In this document: positions 8,284-18,860 of the stretch, in pieces
Position numbering within the stretch: position 1 is the first letter of the stretch
How the letters are laid out: every line of letters starts with the position of its first letter
Assembly: GCF_937926365.1 (NCBI RefSeq)
Contig: NZ_CALAOH010000053.1
Coordinates: 1-64,000 of the forward strand
Source: an uncultured Azohydromonas sp.
GTDB lineage: Bacteria; Pseudomonadota; Gammaproteobacteria; Burkholderiales; Burkholderiaceae_C
Length of the DNA stretch: 64,000 nt
Reading direction: 5' to 3'
The notes under the pieces: generated by a model
Told to the model about the DNA's origin: nothing
The model's database searches: none
The model's input: the letters and a program-made list of their open reading frames with translations, nothing else
Program-made: the position numbers and the translations under genes

Positions 8284-9039
8284 GTTCTGGATCAAGGTGC
8301 TTCAGTGCGATGCAGTCTAGGGAGCACCTTGCGTACACGGAACGAAGCAGAACGAATGTGCTTCGTCGTTTTGCTCAGCAGGCCGGGTAGGCCGGCGGCA
8401 GCGCGTCGAAGCGGCGCGCTCGCTGTGCGCCGTCCCGCGGTGGTTGCCCAGGCAACGGGTAGGCCGTTTCGCCTGTGGACAACCGGGCCTGAAATACAAC
8501 ATACACGTAGCAGCTGGAAGCTCAAGGAACCCCGGACTCCGTGTGCGCGCTCCGGCCCATGCCAGGAAGGTTGAGGGCAAGTCAGGAACAGGAAGGGGGA
8601 GGGCCACGGCCTGTACGAATGGCCGGGCCGTGGCCGTCAGTGCTGGGAATCCGTGGTTTCGGCGGCTACGTGTATGTTGTAAATAGCGGGTTGGCGTCGT
8701 TGCTGCCACGCTTCTCCCCTGCCGGTGGGCCCTGGGCTCCCTCCATTTGGGGTTGCGACGCCACCCGAGAGTGCGGTGTGGCTTCGCGCGGTCCGAGGGA
8801 GCACTCTCTGACCCGGTGACGCATGGGTGGGGGAGACATCGTTGTGTGCGCCGGTTCGGCAGGCCCTGGGACCTGACCGTTTATCGGAACGCATGCCTGA
8901 CGGGCCGCGGCCGGCCAAGGCCGTGGCGGCGTCCAAGACCTGCTTCCCCTCCCGTTCGCGCAGAGCCGATGCATCGTTGCTGACGCATCGACCATTTCGT
9001 CGGTCACCTGGCTGGGGCCAGCGTTAGGAGGGATATCTC
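8284..9039. other. 756-base intergenic region between tauD and tviB
   Basis: No credible gene was found: the open frames here lack ribosome sites and family resemblance. The region holds the 17-base inverted repeat listed separately and a second inverted repeat, GAGAGTGC at 8767-8774 with GCACTCTC at 8801-8808, which could form a hairpin in a tviB leader. Promoters for the divergent tauD and tviB genes must lie here, but no convincing -35/-10 pair was seen. Confidence 0.6.
8495..8681. repeat. Perfect 17-base inverted repeat with 153-base spacer
   Basis: TACAACATACACGTAGC at 8495-8511 recurs exactly on the opposite strand at 8665-8681. Similarity continues weakly about 12 bases inward. The spacer has no obvious gene. 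It could be a pair of operator half-sites, a looped regulator site or the ends of a decayed small mobile element. No target-site duplication was recognised. Confidence 0.75.
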
Positions 9040-10320
<1,281 letters not shown>

Positions 10321-10387
10321 GCTCCGCGGGCCGGCACGGGCGTCCCGCCAGCACACCTCTCTCCCTCCCTCCAGTGCTGCCGATCGC

Positions 10388-10421
10388 CCGGCCAAATGCC
10401 GGTCCGCGGATTTTTTTGCGG
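10388..10421 (+). terminator. Probable terminator after tviB
   Basis: A short CCGGC/GCCGG stem with an AAAT-containing loop is followed within ten bases by seven T residues. The stem is weak, so efficiency is doubtful. It also lies just past the stop of the convergent hydrolase gene. Confidence 0.45.
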
Positions 10422-10425
10422 CGGC

Positions 10426-11250
10426 CTACGCAGCCGCCGCCCGCGGTGCGCACAGGAGCATCCGCCTGAAGTCCACCGCCGCCGCCACCCGCGCCGGCGC
10501 CTGTACCGGGCCCATGTGTCCCAGACCCTCCAGCCGCTGCAGCGTGGCCCGCGGGCAAATCTGCACCAGCAGCTCCGCGATGCGCTGCGTCGGCGCCGGC
10601 GAGCGATTCCCGCACAGCAGCCGCACCGGCATCGCCAGCCGGCGCCAGGCGTGCACCGGCACCGCATCCGCGAACAGCGCCCCGAACTCCGCCATGACCT
10701 TGGGCATGGCCTGCGCGATGCCCGCGCGCCGCCGCCCGTTGCACGCCTCCCAGGCGCCGGCACCGCTCCAGTAGTCCACGAAACGCTCCGCCGCCTCGCG
10801 CAGCCGCTGCTCGCGCACCAGCGCGCCCACCGCGTGGCCCAGCGCCATCGCCTCGGCCCGCAGCGCCCGCGTCCCGGGCGCCTGCAGCACGCCGAAGCGC
10901 ACCGGCTCGTAAAGGGTGAGACTGCGCACCCGCTGCGGCCAGCGCAGCGCCAGCTCCAGCGCCACCGCACCGCCGTAGGAATGGCCCAGCAGGTGCACGC
11001 CGCCGGGCTCGCGCTCCAGCAGCGGCGCCAGCCGCTGCGCCTCGTCCGCCAGTTCGAGGGACGCCGCCGGGCTCCAGCCGCTGCCGTCCTCGTAGCCGAT
11101 CAGCTCGGGGGCCACCAGCTCCACCGCGCCGGGCAGGAATTCCCGCCAGGGCTCCCACTGGCGCGCGCCGCTGGCGCTGCTGTGCAGCGCGATCACGCGG
11201 GCGTGCCCGGTGTGCGGGCCGCGGGACGGCGGGGTGGCTGGGGACGGCAT
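10426..11250 (-). CDS. Alpha/beta-fold hydrolase
   Basis: 274 residues. The oxyanion segment VIALHSSASGARQW lies near residue 19, the nucleophile S91 is in GHSYGG, and the likely catalytic His is in LEGLGHMGPV close to the C-terminus. This is the core of an esterase/haloperoxidase-like serine hydrolase. No signal peptide is present, so it is cytoplasmic. It is convergent with tviB and divergent from the lipase-like gene at 11380. Substrate unknown. Confidence 0.8.
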   Translation of the reverse strand: MPSPATPPSRGPHTGHARVIALHSSASGARQWEPWREFLPGAVELVAPELIGYEDGSGWSPAASLELADEAQRLAPLLEREPGGVHLLGHSYGGAVALELALRWPQRVRSLTLYEPVRFGVLQAPGTRALRAEAMALGHAVGALVREQRLREAAERFVDYWSGAGAWEACNGRRRAGIAQAMPKVMAEFGALFADAVPVHAWRRLAMPVRLLCGNRSPAPTQRIAELLVQICPRATLQRLEGLGHMGPVQAPARVAAAVDFRRMLLCAPRAAAA

Positions 11251-11379
11251 GTGACAACTCCTTCAGGCGCCGCGGCCCGGTGGCCGCCGTGCTGCCACCT
11301 CGGTTGCGCCCGCGCGCCCGGAAGTTCATGTCGCACCGTGTTGCCACGGCGGAGCCCGATCCGCCGCACCATCGCGCCC

Positions 11380-13110
11380 ATGTGCCGGATGACTTGTCTC
11401 CTCGTTTCAGTCCTGTGGCTGGTGCCGTCCGCCCGCGCGGCCGAGCCCTTGGCCCTGTCCGTGCTCGACGCCGCCGGGACCCCGCGCTCCGCGGTGGTGG
11501 ACGGCAACGCCGTGCGGCTGCAAGCCCAGCTCGACCGCCCGGCGCGGCGCGCCACGGAGGTCTCCTTCACCCTGGACGACGGGCGGCTGCTGGGCAGCTG
11601 CACCGTGCCGCGCGCGGCGCGCGCCTGCAGCAGCTCGGAGGTGAGCACGCTGGGCTGGTACTGGGCCGGGGGCGACGACGCGCGCCCGCGCCGCGAGCTG
11701 CGGGCCCAGGCGGCGGCGCCGGGTTGGCGCGCGCGCCGCGAGCTGGCCGTGGCGCCGCGACCGGTGGTGTTCGTGCACGGCTTCATGTCCGACCACCACA
11801 CCTGGGATGCCTACACCGCGCCGGGCGGCTTCCTGGCGCAGGCCGGGCTGCAGGGCTTCGCCGTGGGCGACGGGCGCGCCGAAGGGGCACTGGACACCGG
11901 CGCCCTGGCGCGGCTGCGCAGCCCCACCAAGACGCTGCCCGAGAACGCCGCGGCGCTGCAGCGCTACATCGAGGGCGTCAAGCGCCGCACCGGCGCGCGG
12001 CAGGTGGACCTCGTCGCGCACAGCATGGGCGGCCTGGTGGCGCGCTACTACGTGGCGCGGCTGATGCGCGAGCGCGACGTGGCGCAGCTGCTCACCCTGG
12101 GCTCACCCCACGGCGGCTCGGAATGCTCGGGCCTGGCCTCGGCGCTGGGCGTGCTCACGCCGGCGGCGCTGGAGCTGCGCCCGGCCTTCGTGCGCCAGAT
12201 CTTCAACCGCGGCGTCACGCGCCGGCACGGCGTGCCTTTTCACCTGCTCGCCGGCGATCCCATCGCCGACGGCTTCCGCGCGCCCTGCAGCGGCGTGCCC
12301 AGCGACAGCGTGGTCAGCGTGGACAGCGCCTCCGCGATTCCCGGCCGCGTGCAGCGGCTGCCGGTGCTGCACACCGACATGACGGCCTCGGCCGAGGTGT
12401 TCCAGCGCTTCGTGCTGCCGCTGCTGCGCCACGGCGCGGGCGAGGCCGAGGAGGACGCGCGCCGCGTCCCGGACGACACCGGCGACGCGGCGGCGCAGTT
12501 CACGCAGGTGGTGGGCGGCCGGGTGGAGGCAGGCGCGACGGTGGAGATCGAAGTGCAGCTCGACGACGTGGCGGTGGCGGGCTTCGCGCTCTTCGACCCC
12601 AGCCGCGCGTTGGAGGTGACGGTGCGCGGCGCCAGTGGTCGCGTCATCAACCTCACGCCGCAGGAGCACGGCCTGATGCGGGTGGAGGACCCGTCCTCGC
12701 TGCTGACGCTGGGCTACGGCTTCGACCGTCCGCGTCCCGGCCCCTGGCGCGTGTCGCTGCGCGCGCCGCGCGAGGCGACCGACTACGCGCTCCTGGCCCG
12801 CGTCGCGGGCGGCGCGGTGCTGCGCTCCAGCGCCAGCCCGCTCACGGCGGCGCGCGGCCAGCCGGTGCGGCTGACGGCGGCGCTGGAGCATCCGCAGCGC
12901 GTGCCCGAGGGCGTGGCGATGCGCGCCGTGGTGCACCGTCCCGACGGCAGCACCGAGACGCTGGAGATGCCGGGCGAGGGCGCTGCGCGCAGCGTGCAGT
13001 GGCGCCCCACACAGCCGGGGTTGCACGGCATCGACATCGCCGCCAGTGGCCAGGCCGGCGCGCTGCGCATCGAGCGCATGGGCTTCCTGGCGGTGGAAGT
13101 GCGGCCCTGA
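11380..13110 (+). CDS. Secreted lipase-like alpha/beta hydrolase with C-terminal beta-rich region
   Basis: About 576 residues. The ATG at 11380 (or 11389) is chosen because a signal peptide follows directly (TCLLVSVLWLVPSARA); the open frame further upstream is antisense to the neighbour. An N-terminal beta-sandwich-like part (residues 22-120) precedes a PGAP1/lipase core with the oxyanion segment VVFVHGF and the nucleophile S215 in AHSMGG. The LGSPHGGS segment is typical of triacylglycerol lipases. Residues from about 370 onward look like one or two beta domains. Likely periplasmic or extracellular; the lipid or ester substrate is unknown. Confidence 0.75.
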   Translation: MCRMTCLLVSVLWLVPSARAAEPLALSVLDAAGTPRSAVVDGNAVRLQAQLDRPARRATEVSFTLDDGRLLGSCTVPRAARACSSSEVSTLGWYWAGGDDARPRRELRAQAAAPGWRARRELAVAPRPVVFVHGFMSDHHTWDAYTAPGGFLAQAGLQGFAVGDGRAEGALDTGALARLRSPTKTLPENAAALQRYIEGVKRRTGARQVDLVAHSMGGLVARYYVARLMRERDVAQLLTLGSPHGGSECSGLASALGVLTPAALELRPAFVRQIFNRGVTRRHGVPFHLLAGDPIADGFRAPCSGVPSDSVVSVDSASAIPGRVQRLPVLHTDMTASAEVFQRFVLPLLRHGAGEAEEDARRVPDDTGDAAAQFTQVVGGRVEAGATVEIEVQLDDVAVAGFALFDPSRALEVTVRGASGRVINLTPQEHGLMRVEDPSSLLTLGYGFDRPRPGPWRVSLRAPREATDYALLARVAGGAVLRSSASPLTAARGQPVRLTAALEHPQRVPEGVAMRAVVHRPDGSTETLEMPGEGAARSVQWRPTQPGLHGIDIAASGQAGALRIERMGFLAVEVRP

Positions 13111-13908
13111 CCGGCAGGTGCCCAAGCAGGCGCGGCCGAAGTTGTAGAGCATCCCGACTCGCGGCTGCAGTTTCCAAAAATGTTTTTCCAGGATCGAACC
13201 CGCCTGCCCACGACTTTTTCAGGCTGCAGCAACCGAACCATTCAAACCAATTTGATCAAGGCGTCGGCTGCGGTTTGTCCTTATCCAGCCGGCTTTTCAA
13301 GGGACATACCTTTCTTTTCAGCGACACACACACCAGAAAACAAGAAGCGGTAATGTGAGCACATGCGTCTTGAGTAACCTAACACATCACCAAGGATACA
13401 TGCCTGTATCGGTACTCTCTGAGTTCATGGAATTGATGTAACAACCGGGTAGGGCACTCTACTTTCACGCCGCCCCAGATCGGCAATATTTCACGAATCA
13501 CCAAGAGGACCATAACAAGTCATTTCTGAATATTCAGCAATCGTCGCTCCATTTATTGGCATGCGTTTTCTGAAATAAGATGAATTCCATGCGATGCGCA
13601 TGGCGCGCCACGCGCAAGGCATTGCGGCGCTTTCATTTTTCGGCCGGCAAGATGTGCGAGGCCGCTGCGGCCGAGCCCGGAAGACCCGAATCCGCACTGG
13701 CGAGCCGCCGTGTCGAAATCAGGGGAAATCCGGATTCCGTAGCGCCAACGCAAAATTTCGGCTCAACTGGGCAAGCTTTTTCACCCACGCCCGCGAAATA
13801 CTCCAATGAATTGACCGTGTCAGTAACAACCTTAGAAACAGGTTGAACACTGGACAATTTTTCACGCACCGTTACGCTGCATTCTCAGGACATGCAAGAG
13901 GAGGCAGC
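13111..13908. other. 798-base AT-richer gap without a convincing gene
   Basis: Base composition drops clearly compared with the flanks, especially 13360-13600. Only frames below 90 codons occur, none with a good ribosome site. Visible palindromes are CTGAATATTCAG (13526-13537) and GATACA-TGCC-TGTATC (13395-13410). CAACC...GGTTG (about 13826-13845) lies within 70 bases of the next gene and may be an operator. The stretch may be a remnant of acquired DNA or a long regulatory region. Confidence 0.5.
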
Positions 13909-15009
13909 ATGAACCTCAAGGCGACGGCCTATTCGACGGCCTATTTCCTGGCAGCCGCAGCGCTGCTGCACGCCAGCCCGGCGGCCTTGGCCGCAAATTC
14001 GGGTGATTCACCACCGGTATCCGCCAATCTGGCCCGACCGACCTATACGGTGCACGAATTGGGGTCCGTGGAAGACGGCATGAGCGACGCGCGCAGCGTC
14101 AGCAGCAACGGCAAGGCGGCCGGGTATGTGACATTCAATATCGACGGCAGTTTCAGGCCGGCGCTGTTTGAATTGGGCAAACTACCCGTTCCGATATATA
14201 CCGACGGGCCCGGCAAGGCCACCGGCGTGAACGCCGCCGGCGAGGTGGTGGGCTGGTACATGCAGGGCGCGGCCACGCAGGCCTTCCGCTGGAAGGGCAA
14301 CAGGCTCACGCCGCTGCCCACGCTGGGGGGCAGCAGCTATGCCGCGGCGATCAACGACCGCGCCGAGATCGTGGGCTGGTCCGAGGTCTCGCCCGGCGTG
14401 GTGCATGCCGCCTACTTCTACGCCGGCAAGGTGGTGGACCTCGGCACCTGGGGCGGGGTGAGCGCGCAGGCCACGGGCATCAACGAGAACGGCGACATCG
14501 TGGGCTTCCGCGAGGTGATGCGCGATGGCGTGCTGGTACGCCAGGGCGTGCGCGTGCTGCGCGGCCAGGCGGCGCAGCTGCTGCGCCCGCCCGCGGGCTT
14601 CGACGCGCTGGTGCCGCAGTCCATCAACAAGAACGGCGACGTCGCCGGCTACCTGCACAAGGCCGGCGGGCTGAGCTTCGAGACCCAGGCCTTCACGCTG
14701 GTGGGCACGCAGCTCAAGCGGCTGCGCAGCGATGCCTGCTGCAACGGCTCGCCGAGCTCGGCCGCCGCCATCAACAACGCGCGCCAGACCGTGGGCCACA
14801 AGTTCGACGCCGGGGGCGACCCGCGCCAGCGCGGCCGCCTGTGGCGCAACGCGCAGCCCGTCGCGCTGGACGTGCTGCCCGAGGCCGCCACGGCGGGCTG
14901 GTACGCGCTGGGCGAGACCACGGCCATCAACAACCGCGGCGTCATCGTCGGGGTGGGGCAGACCGGGGCGCGCAACGTGCGGGCTTACATGCTGGTGCCC
15001 AAGCCCTGA
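13909..15009 (+). CDS. Secreted HAF-repeat protein
   Basis: 366 residues from the ATG at 13909, preceded by AGGAGG at ideal spacing. The signal peptide runs from MNLKATAYSTAYFLAAAALL to about SPAALA. The mature protein is built of HAF-type repeats: recurrent AxxINDxxxIVGWS, VVDLGTWGG, ATGINENGDIVGF, INKNGDVAGY and INNRGVIVGVG units. These repeats form a predicted beta-propeller-like exported protein. No biochemical role is known for the family. It stands alone with an AT-rich upstream region and a strong terminator hairpin downstream. Confidence 0.8.
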   Translation: MNLKATAYSTAYFLAAAALLHASPAALAANSGDSPPVSANLARPTYTVHELGSVEDGMSDARSVSSNGKAAGYVTFNIDGSFRPALFELGKLPVPIYTDGPGKATGVNAAGEVVGWYMQGAATQAFRWKGNRLTPLPTLGGSSYAAAINDRAEIVGWSEVSPGVVHAAYFYAGKVVDLGTWGGVSAQATGINENGDIVGFREVMRDGVLVRQGVRVLRGQAAQLLRPPAGFDALVPQSINKNGDVAGYLHKAGGLSFETQAFTLVGTQLKRLRSDACCNGSPSSAAAINNARQTVGHKFDAGGDPRQRGRLWRNAQPVALDVLPEAATAGWYALGETTAINNRGVIVGVGQTGARNVRAYMLVPKP

Positions 15010-15014
15010 AACCC

Positions 15015-15046
15015 GCCGCGCGCCGGCCGTCAAGCCGGCGCGCGGC
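15015..15046. terminator. Bidirectional terminator hairpin between convergent genes
   Basis: A perfect 13-bp GC-only stem, 15015-15027 with 15034-15046, and a 6-base loop lie 5 bases after the HAF-protein stop and 10 bases beyond the DUF4148 stop. The T-runs on either side are weak. Confidence 0.6.
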
Positions 15047-15056
15047 CATCCTTCGT

Positions 15057-15389
15057 TCAATACCCGTAGCTGCGCTCGAGGCGGTCCAGTTCCCCGCTCT
15101 CGCGGGCGCGGCGCAGCTCCTCCTTCACTTCCGCGCGGGTTTTGCCCGTGCCCGCCTGCGGCGCGGCCGACGCCTCGGCGCTGCGCCCCTGGGCACCGGC
15201 CGCGGCGCCGGAGCGGTTGTCCCACCAGCCGCTGTAGTCGTGGCGCATGGGGTCATCAAGTTGGCCTGAGTCGCGCGCGCGAGCCGCCTCGGCCTTCACC
15301 TCCTCGCGCGTGAGCGGCCGATCCTGAGCCAGGACCGCCGTGGATGCCAGCAGGAGCGCCAGCGTGGATATCGGGAGCCGGTACTTCAT
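15057..15389 (-). CDS. DUF4148 family protein, exported
   Basis: 110 residues from the ATG at 15389 (AGGAGA upstream). The signal peptide is MKYRLPISTLALLLASTAVLA. Two copies of the short DUF4148 helix follow: LTREEVKAEAARARDSGQL after the signal and TRAEVKEELRRARESGEL near the C-terminus. DUF4148 proteins are common small periplasmic proteins of Burkholderiales, often in several paralogues; their function is unknown. Confidence 0.85.
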   Translation of the reverse strand: MKYRLPISTLALLLASTAVLAQDRPLTREEVKAEAARARDSGQLDDPMRHDYSGWWDNRSGAAAGAQGRSAEASAAPQAGTGKTRAEVKEELRRARESGELDRLERSYGY

Positions 15390-15573
15390 CAACGTCTCCT
15401 CGCCGGCCGCCACCGGCCAGCCGCCCGCACTGTAGGAGCCGGCCCAATCAAGCGCCGGCAGCAGGGGTTCGCCGCCGCGTCGGCTGACACGCCCTCGTCA
15501 CGCCGCCGCCCTACAACCTCAGCAGGCGTACGGCAGGCACGCCAGCAACCCGAAGTTGCTCCAGGCAACCAAT

Positions 15574-17688
15574 TCAGAGGTCCACTTTCAGCGTCACCCG
15601 CAACGTGCGCGGCTCGGCCGGGTGCACGTGGCGGGCCGGCGCCACGTCCGCCTCGCCGCGCGGCCGCGACTCGTAGAAGTACTCGATGTCGTTGACACGG
15701 CGGTTGAGCAGGTTGAACACGTCCAGCGTCACCTCGGCGTCGCGGCCCAGCCGGCGCGCCACGCGCAAGTTGGTGGTGAGCGAGGAGCGCGAACGCTGGC
15801 TGTCGTCCTCCACCAGCGCGGCCGAGCCCAGGTAGCGCCACTGCAGGCTGGCCGACCAGGGGCCGAGCTCGCGCAGCGTGAGCGCCACCGAGCCGACCCG
15901 GTCCACGGCGTTGGGGACGCGGTCGCCGGCGGGGTCCGCATCGGCGAAGCGCGCATGGGACCAGGCCAGGTCCGCGTCCACCAGCAGCCACGGTGCCGGA
16001 ATCCAGCGGTTGTTCCACTCCACGCCACGGCGGCGGCTGGGCCGGTTGGGCTCGGTGGCGCCGGCGTCGCCCACGTAGACCAGCTCCGAGTCGAAGTCCA
16101 GCTTCCACAGCGCCAGCGAGCTCTGCAGGCCCGGCAGCCACTCGGTGCGCACGCCGATCTCCTGCCCGCGCGCGGCCACGAGGCCGGGCACGCGGTCCAC
16201 CGGCTGCCCGCTGCGCGGGTCCACCGCGGCGGTGGTGCCGCGCGCATCGTTGCTATGGAAACCACGGCCGGCGTTGAGGAACAGCTCCGTCCTGCTCCAC
16301 GGTCCCAGGATCAGCGAGAACTTGGGCGAGAACAGGTGGGCCGAGGCGCGGCCCGAGTTGGCGGCGTTGGAGAGGCTGTCCACCTCGAAGCGCGCGTGGT
16401 CGCCACGCAGGCCCACGATCGTGCGCGCCCACGACGCCAGCTCCACCGAGGTCTGGCCGTAGAGCCCCGCCTGGGTCTCACGCACGCGGTCCTCGCGCGT
16501 GGTGCGCACGGCCTGCCGTGCCACCGTGTCGAACAGGCCCACGCGGATGCGGTCATGGCGCAACTGCAGCCCGAACTCCGTGCGCGCGGGCAGGCCCGCG
16601 AGCGCGTGGTCGAAGGCGTGGCTTGCGTTGAAGCCATACACCTGCCGCCGGTCCCGCTGCGCGAACTGGTCGCCCTCGGCATCGGGCCGGCCGTCCAGCG
16701 CTTCCGGCAGGTCGTAGGTGAAGTCGGAGAAGAGCCTGAGCCGGTAGTCGATGGCGTAGGCCGACACGCGCGTGGCCGAGCCGTCGTCGCCGCGGCGGTG
16801 CCACTCGCCGGAGGCGCTGCTGCGCCGCGTGCTGCCGCCATCGGTGGGGTTGAGCGAGTCGAAGCGGCCGAGCCGGCCGCTGTCGATGAGCGGCTGCGGC
16901 ACCTGGTCGGTCGAGGTCCAGTGCGCGTCGTAGTGCATCAGGCTGGCGCTGAAGCCCTGCGCCCGGCTGCCGCCGCTGAGCGTGAGCACGCCGTTGAGCT
17001 TGTGGAGGTCCTCCGGCACGGTCCACGGCCCGTCGTTGCGCTGCAGCTCCAGCGCGCCCAGCAACGACAGCTCGGGCGCCACCTCGGTGGAGCCGGCCGT
17101 GACCAGCCGCCGGTAGCCACGCTGGCCCAGCGTCAGCGCGGCAACGGGACGCTCCAGCGTGTTGCGGTAGGCGATGTCGGCCGAGCCCGCGGCTGAGAAG
17201 TTGCCGTTGCGCGCGAAATAGGGGCCCTTGCGGTACTCGACGCGGTCCACCAGCTCCGGCAGGAGGAAGTTCAGGTCCGCGTAGCCCTGGCCGTGGGCGT
17301 GCGTGGGCATGTTCACCGGCAGCCCGTTGACGCTGGTGGCGAAGTCGGTGCCGTGGTCCAGGTTGAAGCCGCGCAGGAAGTACTGGTTCGCCTTCCCGTC
17401 GCCGGAGTGCTGCGTGACGATCACCCCGGGCACGAACTCCAGCACCTCGCCCGGACGCAGCGCCGGGCGGCTCTTGAGCAGCTCGGCGCGGATGACGCCC
17501 TGCGACGCCGCGTCGCTGGTGCCCACGGCGTTGTCGTAGTGCCGCCCGGTGACGTCCACGCGCTGCACCGCGTCTTCGGCCGTCTCGGGTGCGTCATGGG
17601 CGTGGACCGTCGCGGCCGCAACGCACGAGACGGCGGCCAGGGCGACGGCGTGGAAGGCAAGGCAGGGCGAGGAAGGGCAGCGGCTCAT
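15574..17688 (-). CDS. TonB-dependent outer-membrane receptor
   Basis: 704 residues with an N-terminal signal peptide (about 30 residues, ending VHAHDAP). A plug domain follows (EDAVQRVDVTGRHYDNAVGTSDAASQG, then LEFVPGVIVTQHSG and the FLRGFNLDHGTDFAT gate), and then a 22-strand-type barrel. It ends in VDL rather than in a terminal aromatic residue, which is slightly atypical. The His-rich NMPTHAHGQGYADLNFL segment lies in the plug. No adjacent siderophore, cobalamin or TonB gene gives a ligand. Family members import iron chelates, metals or sugars. Confidence 0.88.
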   Translation of the reverse strand: MSRCPSSPCLAFHAVALAAVSCVAAATVHAHDAPETAEDAVQRVDVTGRHYDNAVGTSDAASQGVIRAELLKSRPALRPGEVLEFVPGVIVTQHSGDGKANQYFLRGFNLDHGTDFATSVNGLPVNMPTHAHGQGYADLNFLLPELVDRVEYRKGPYFARNGNFSAAGSADIAYRNTLERPVAALTLGQRGYRRLVTAGSTEVAPELSLLGALELQRNDGPWTVPEDLHKLNGVLTLSGGSRAQGFSASLMHYDAHWTSTDQVPQPLIDSGRLGRFDSLNPTDGGSTRRSSASGEWHRRGDDGSATRVSAYAIDYRLRLFSDFTYDLPEALDGRPDAEGDQFAQRDRRQVYGFNASHAFDHALAGLPARTEFGLQLRHDRIRVGLFDTVARQAVRTTREDRVRETQAGLYGQTSVELASWARTIVGLRGDHARFEVDSLSNAANSGRASAHLFSPKFSLILGPWSRTELFLNAGRGFHSNDARGTTAAVDPRSGQPVDRVPGLVAARGQEIGVRTEWLPGLQSSLALWKLDFDSELVYVGDAGATEPNRPSRRRGVEWNNRWIPAPWLLVDADLAWSHARFADADPAGDRVPNAVDRVGSVALTLRELGPWSASLQWRYLGSAALVEDDSQRSRSSLTTNLRVARRLGRDAEVTLDVFNLLNRRVNDIEYFYESRPRGEADVAPARHVHPAEPRTLRVTLKVDL

Positions 17689-17867
17689 GGCGGCGGCGGA
17701 GTCTGAAGAGGTTGATGGAGTAGCGGTACGCGGCCACGGCCCGATTGGATGCAGGCAGGGGATGCAGGCGGATTGTCAGGCCTGGCAGGGCCGCGCCCGA
17801 CCGTGAATCGGCAGCGAGCCGCCATCGATGCCTGCCCCGGCACCCGGGCTTCGGGCGGCGCGCCCGG

Positions 17868-18770
17868 TCACTCAGCGCTGGCCTGCCGCGCGCTCATCAG
17901 CTCGATGAACCGGCGCGCCGCCGGCCCCGGCGGCTTGTCCTTGGCCCAGACCACGTCCACCCAGAGCTTCAGGGCGTTGGTGAAGTTCTGTGCCGGGATC
18001 TCCACCAGCTGGCCCGCGGCCAGTGCGGCATGCACGAAGCCTTGCGGCAGCCAGGCCCAGCCCAGCCCCGCGATCACCATCTGCAGTGCCGCGACGGGGT
18101 TGTCGGTGCGCCACTGGTGGCGCGAGATGGCGATGCGCTTGTCCACGTCCTCGGAATGGCGGCCGGCCACGATGACCTGGCGCTCGGACAGCAGCTGCTC
18201 GTCGCGCACGCCCTGGCGCCCCGCCCGCGCCAGCAGCGGGTGCGCCGGCGAAACCACCGCGATCAGCGTTTCTCGCGCCACCTCCTGGAACTCCTCGCGC
18301 GCGTCCATGCCGAGGCGTTCGAACACCAGCGCGAGCTGGGCGCGCCCGTCCTGCACCATGCCCAGCGCATCGGCCTGCGGCGCGGCCAGCACCTCGACTT
18401 CCAGCAGCGGGACTTCCACGGACAACGTCGCGAGCGCCTGGCTCCACGGCGCCGCGGCCAGCAACTCGGGCACCACGACCAGCGTCAGCCGCGTTTCCAG
18501 CCCCTGGCTCAGGGACAGGGCGTGCGTGTCGAGCTTGCGCAGTTGCTCCATCAACAGCCGCGCCTGCGGCAGCAGCGCCAGGGCATGCGGCGTCGGCCTG
18601 GGCTCGCGCCCGCCGCGGTCGAACAGCAGCAAGCCCAGCTCGGCTTCCAGGTTCCCGATGGTCATGCTGACGGCGGACGGCACTCGGCCCAGGTGCCGTG
18701 CGGCCGCGGAAAACGAGCCACGCTCCATCGCCGCCAGGAACACCGTCAGATTGTCGAAGTTGAACACCAC
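17868..18770 (-). CDS. LysR-family transcriptional regulator
   Basis: 300 residues from a GTG at 18770. The winged helix-turn-helix is at residues 4-62 (FDNLTVFLAAMERGSFSAAARHLGRVPSAVSMTIGNLEAELG), followed by a LysR substrate-binding domain. It is divergent from the Gdx/SugE gene with a 90-base AT-rich gap, a standard arrangement for a regulator of its neighbour. No T-N11-A operator could be singled out. Confidence 0.85.
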   Translation of the reverse strand: MVFNFDNLTVFLAAMERGSFSAAARHLGRVPSAVSMTIGNLEAELGLLLFDRGGREPRPTPHALALLPQARLLMEQLRKLDTHALSLSQGLETRLTLVVVPELLAAAPWSQALATLSVEVPLLEVEVLAAPQADALGMVQDGRAQLALVFERLGMDAREEFQEVARETLIAVVSPAHPLLARAGRQGVRDEQLLSERQVIVAGRHSEDVDKRIAISRHQWRTDNPVAALQMVIAGLGWAWLPQGFVHAALAAGQLVEIPAQNFTNALKLWVDVVWAKDKPPGPAARRFIELMSARQASAE

Positions 18771-18860
18771 CTGTCAGCGGAACTGAAAATATCTGACTTC
18801 TTATATCACCAGGCCAGAAATAAAGTTCCGCATCTTTTGAAGTTCCATGGAGTGTGCAAA

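Noticed and set aside
8690..9039. Riboswitch (SAH or c-di-GMP type) in the tviB leader
   Set aside because: A hairpin is possible, but the conserved cores of these riboswitches are absent.
13150..13230. tRNA-like GGATCGAACCCG stretch
   Set aside because: No acceptor or anticodon arm could be built around it.
18771..18860. Guanidine riboswitch upstream of gdx
   Set aside because: None of the conserved elements I know for guanidine-I or -II (ACGR loops) could be found in this short AT-rich gap.
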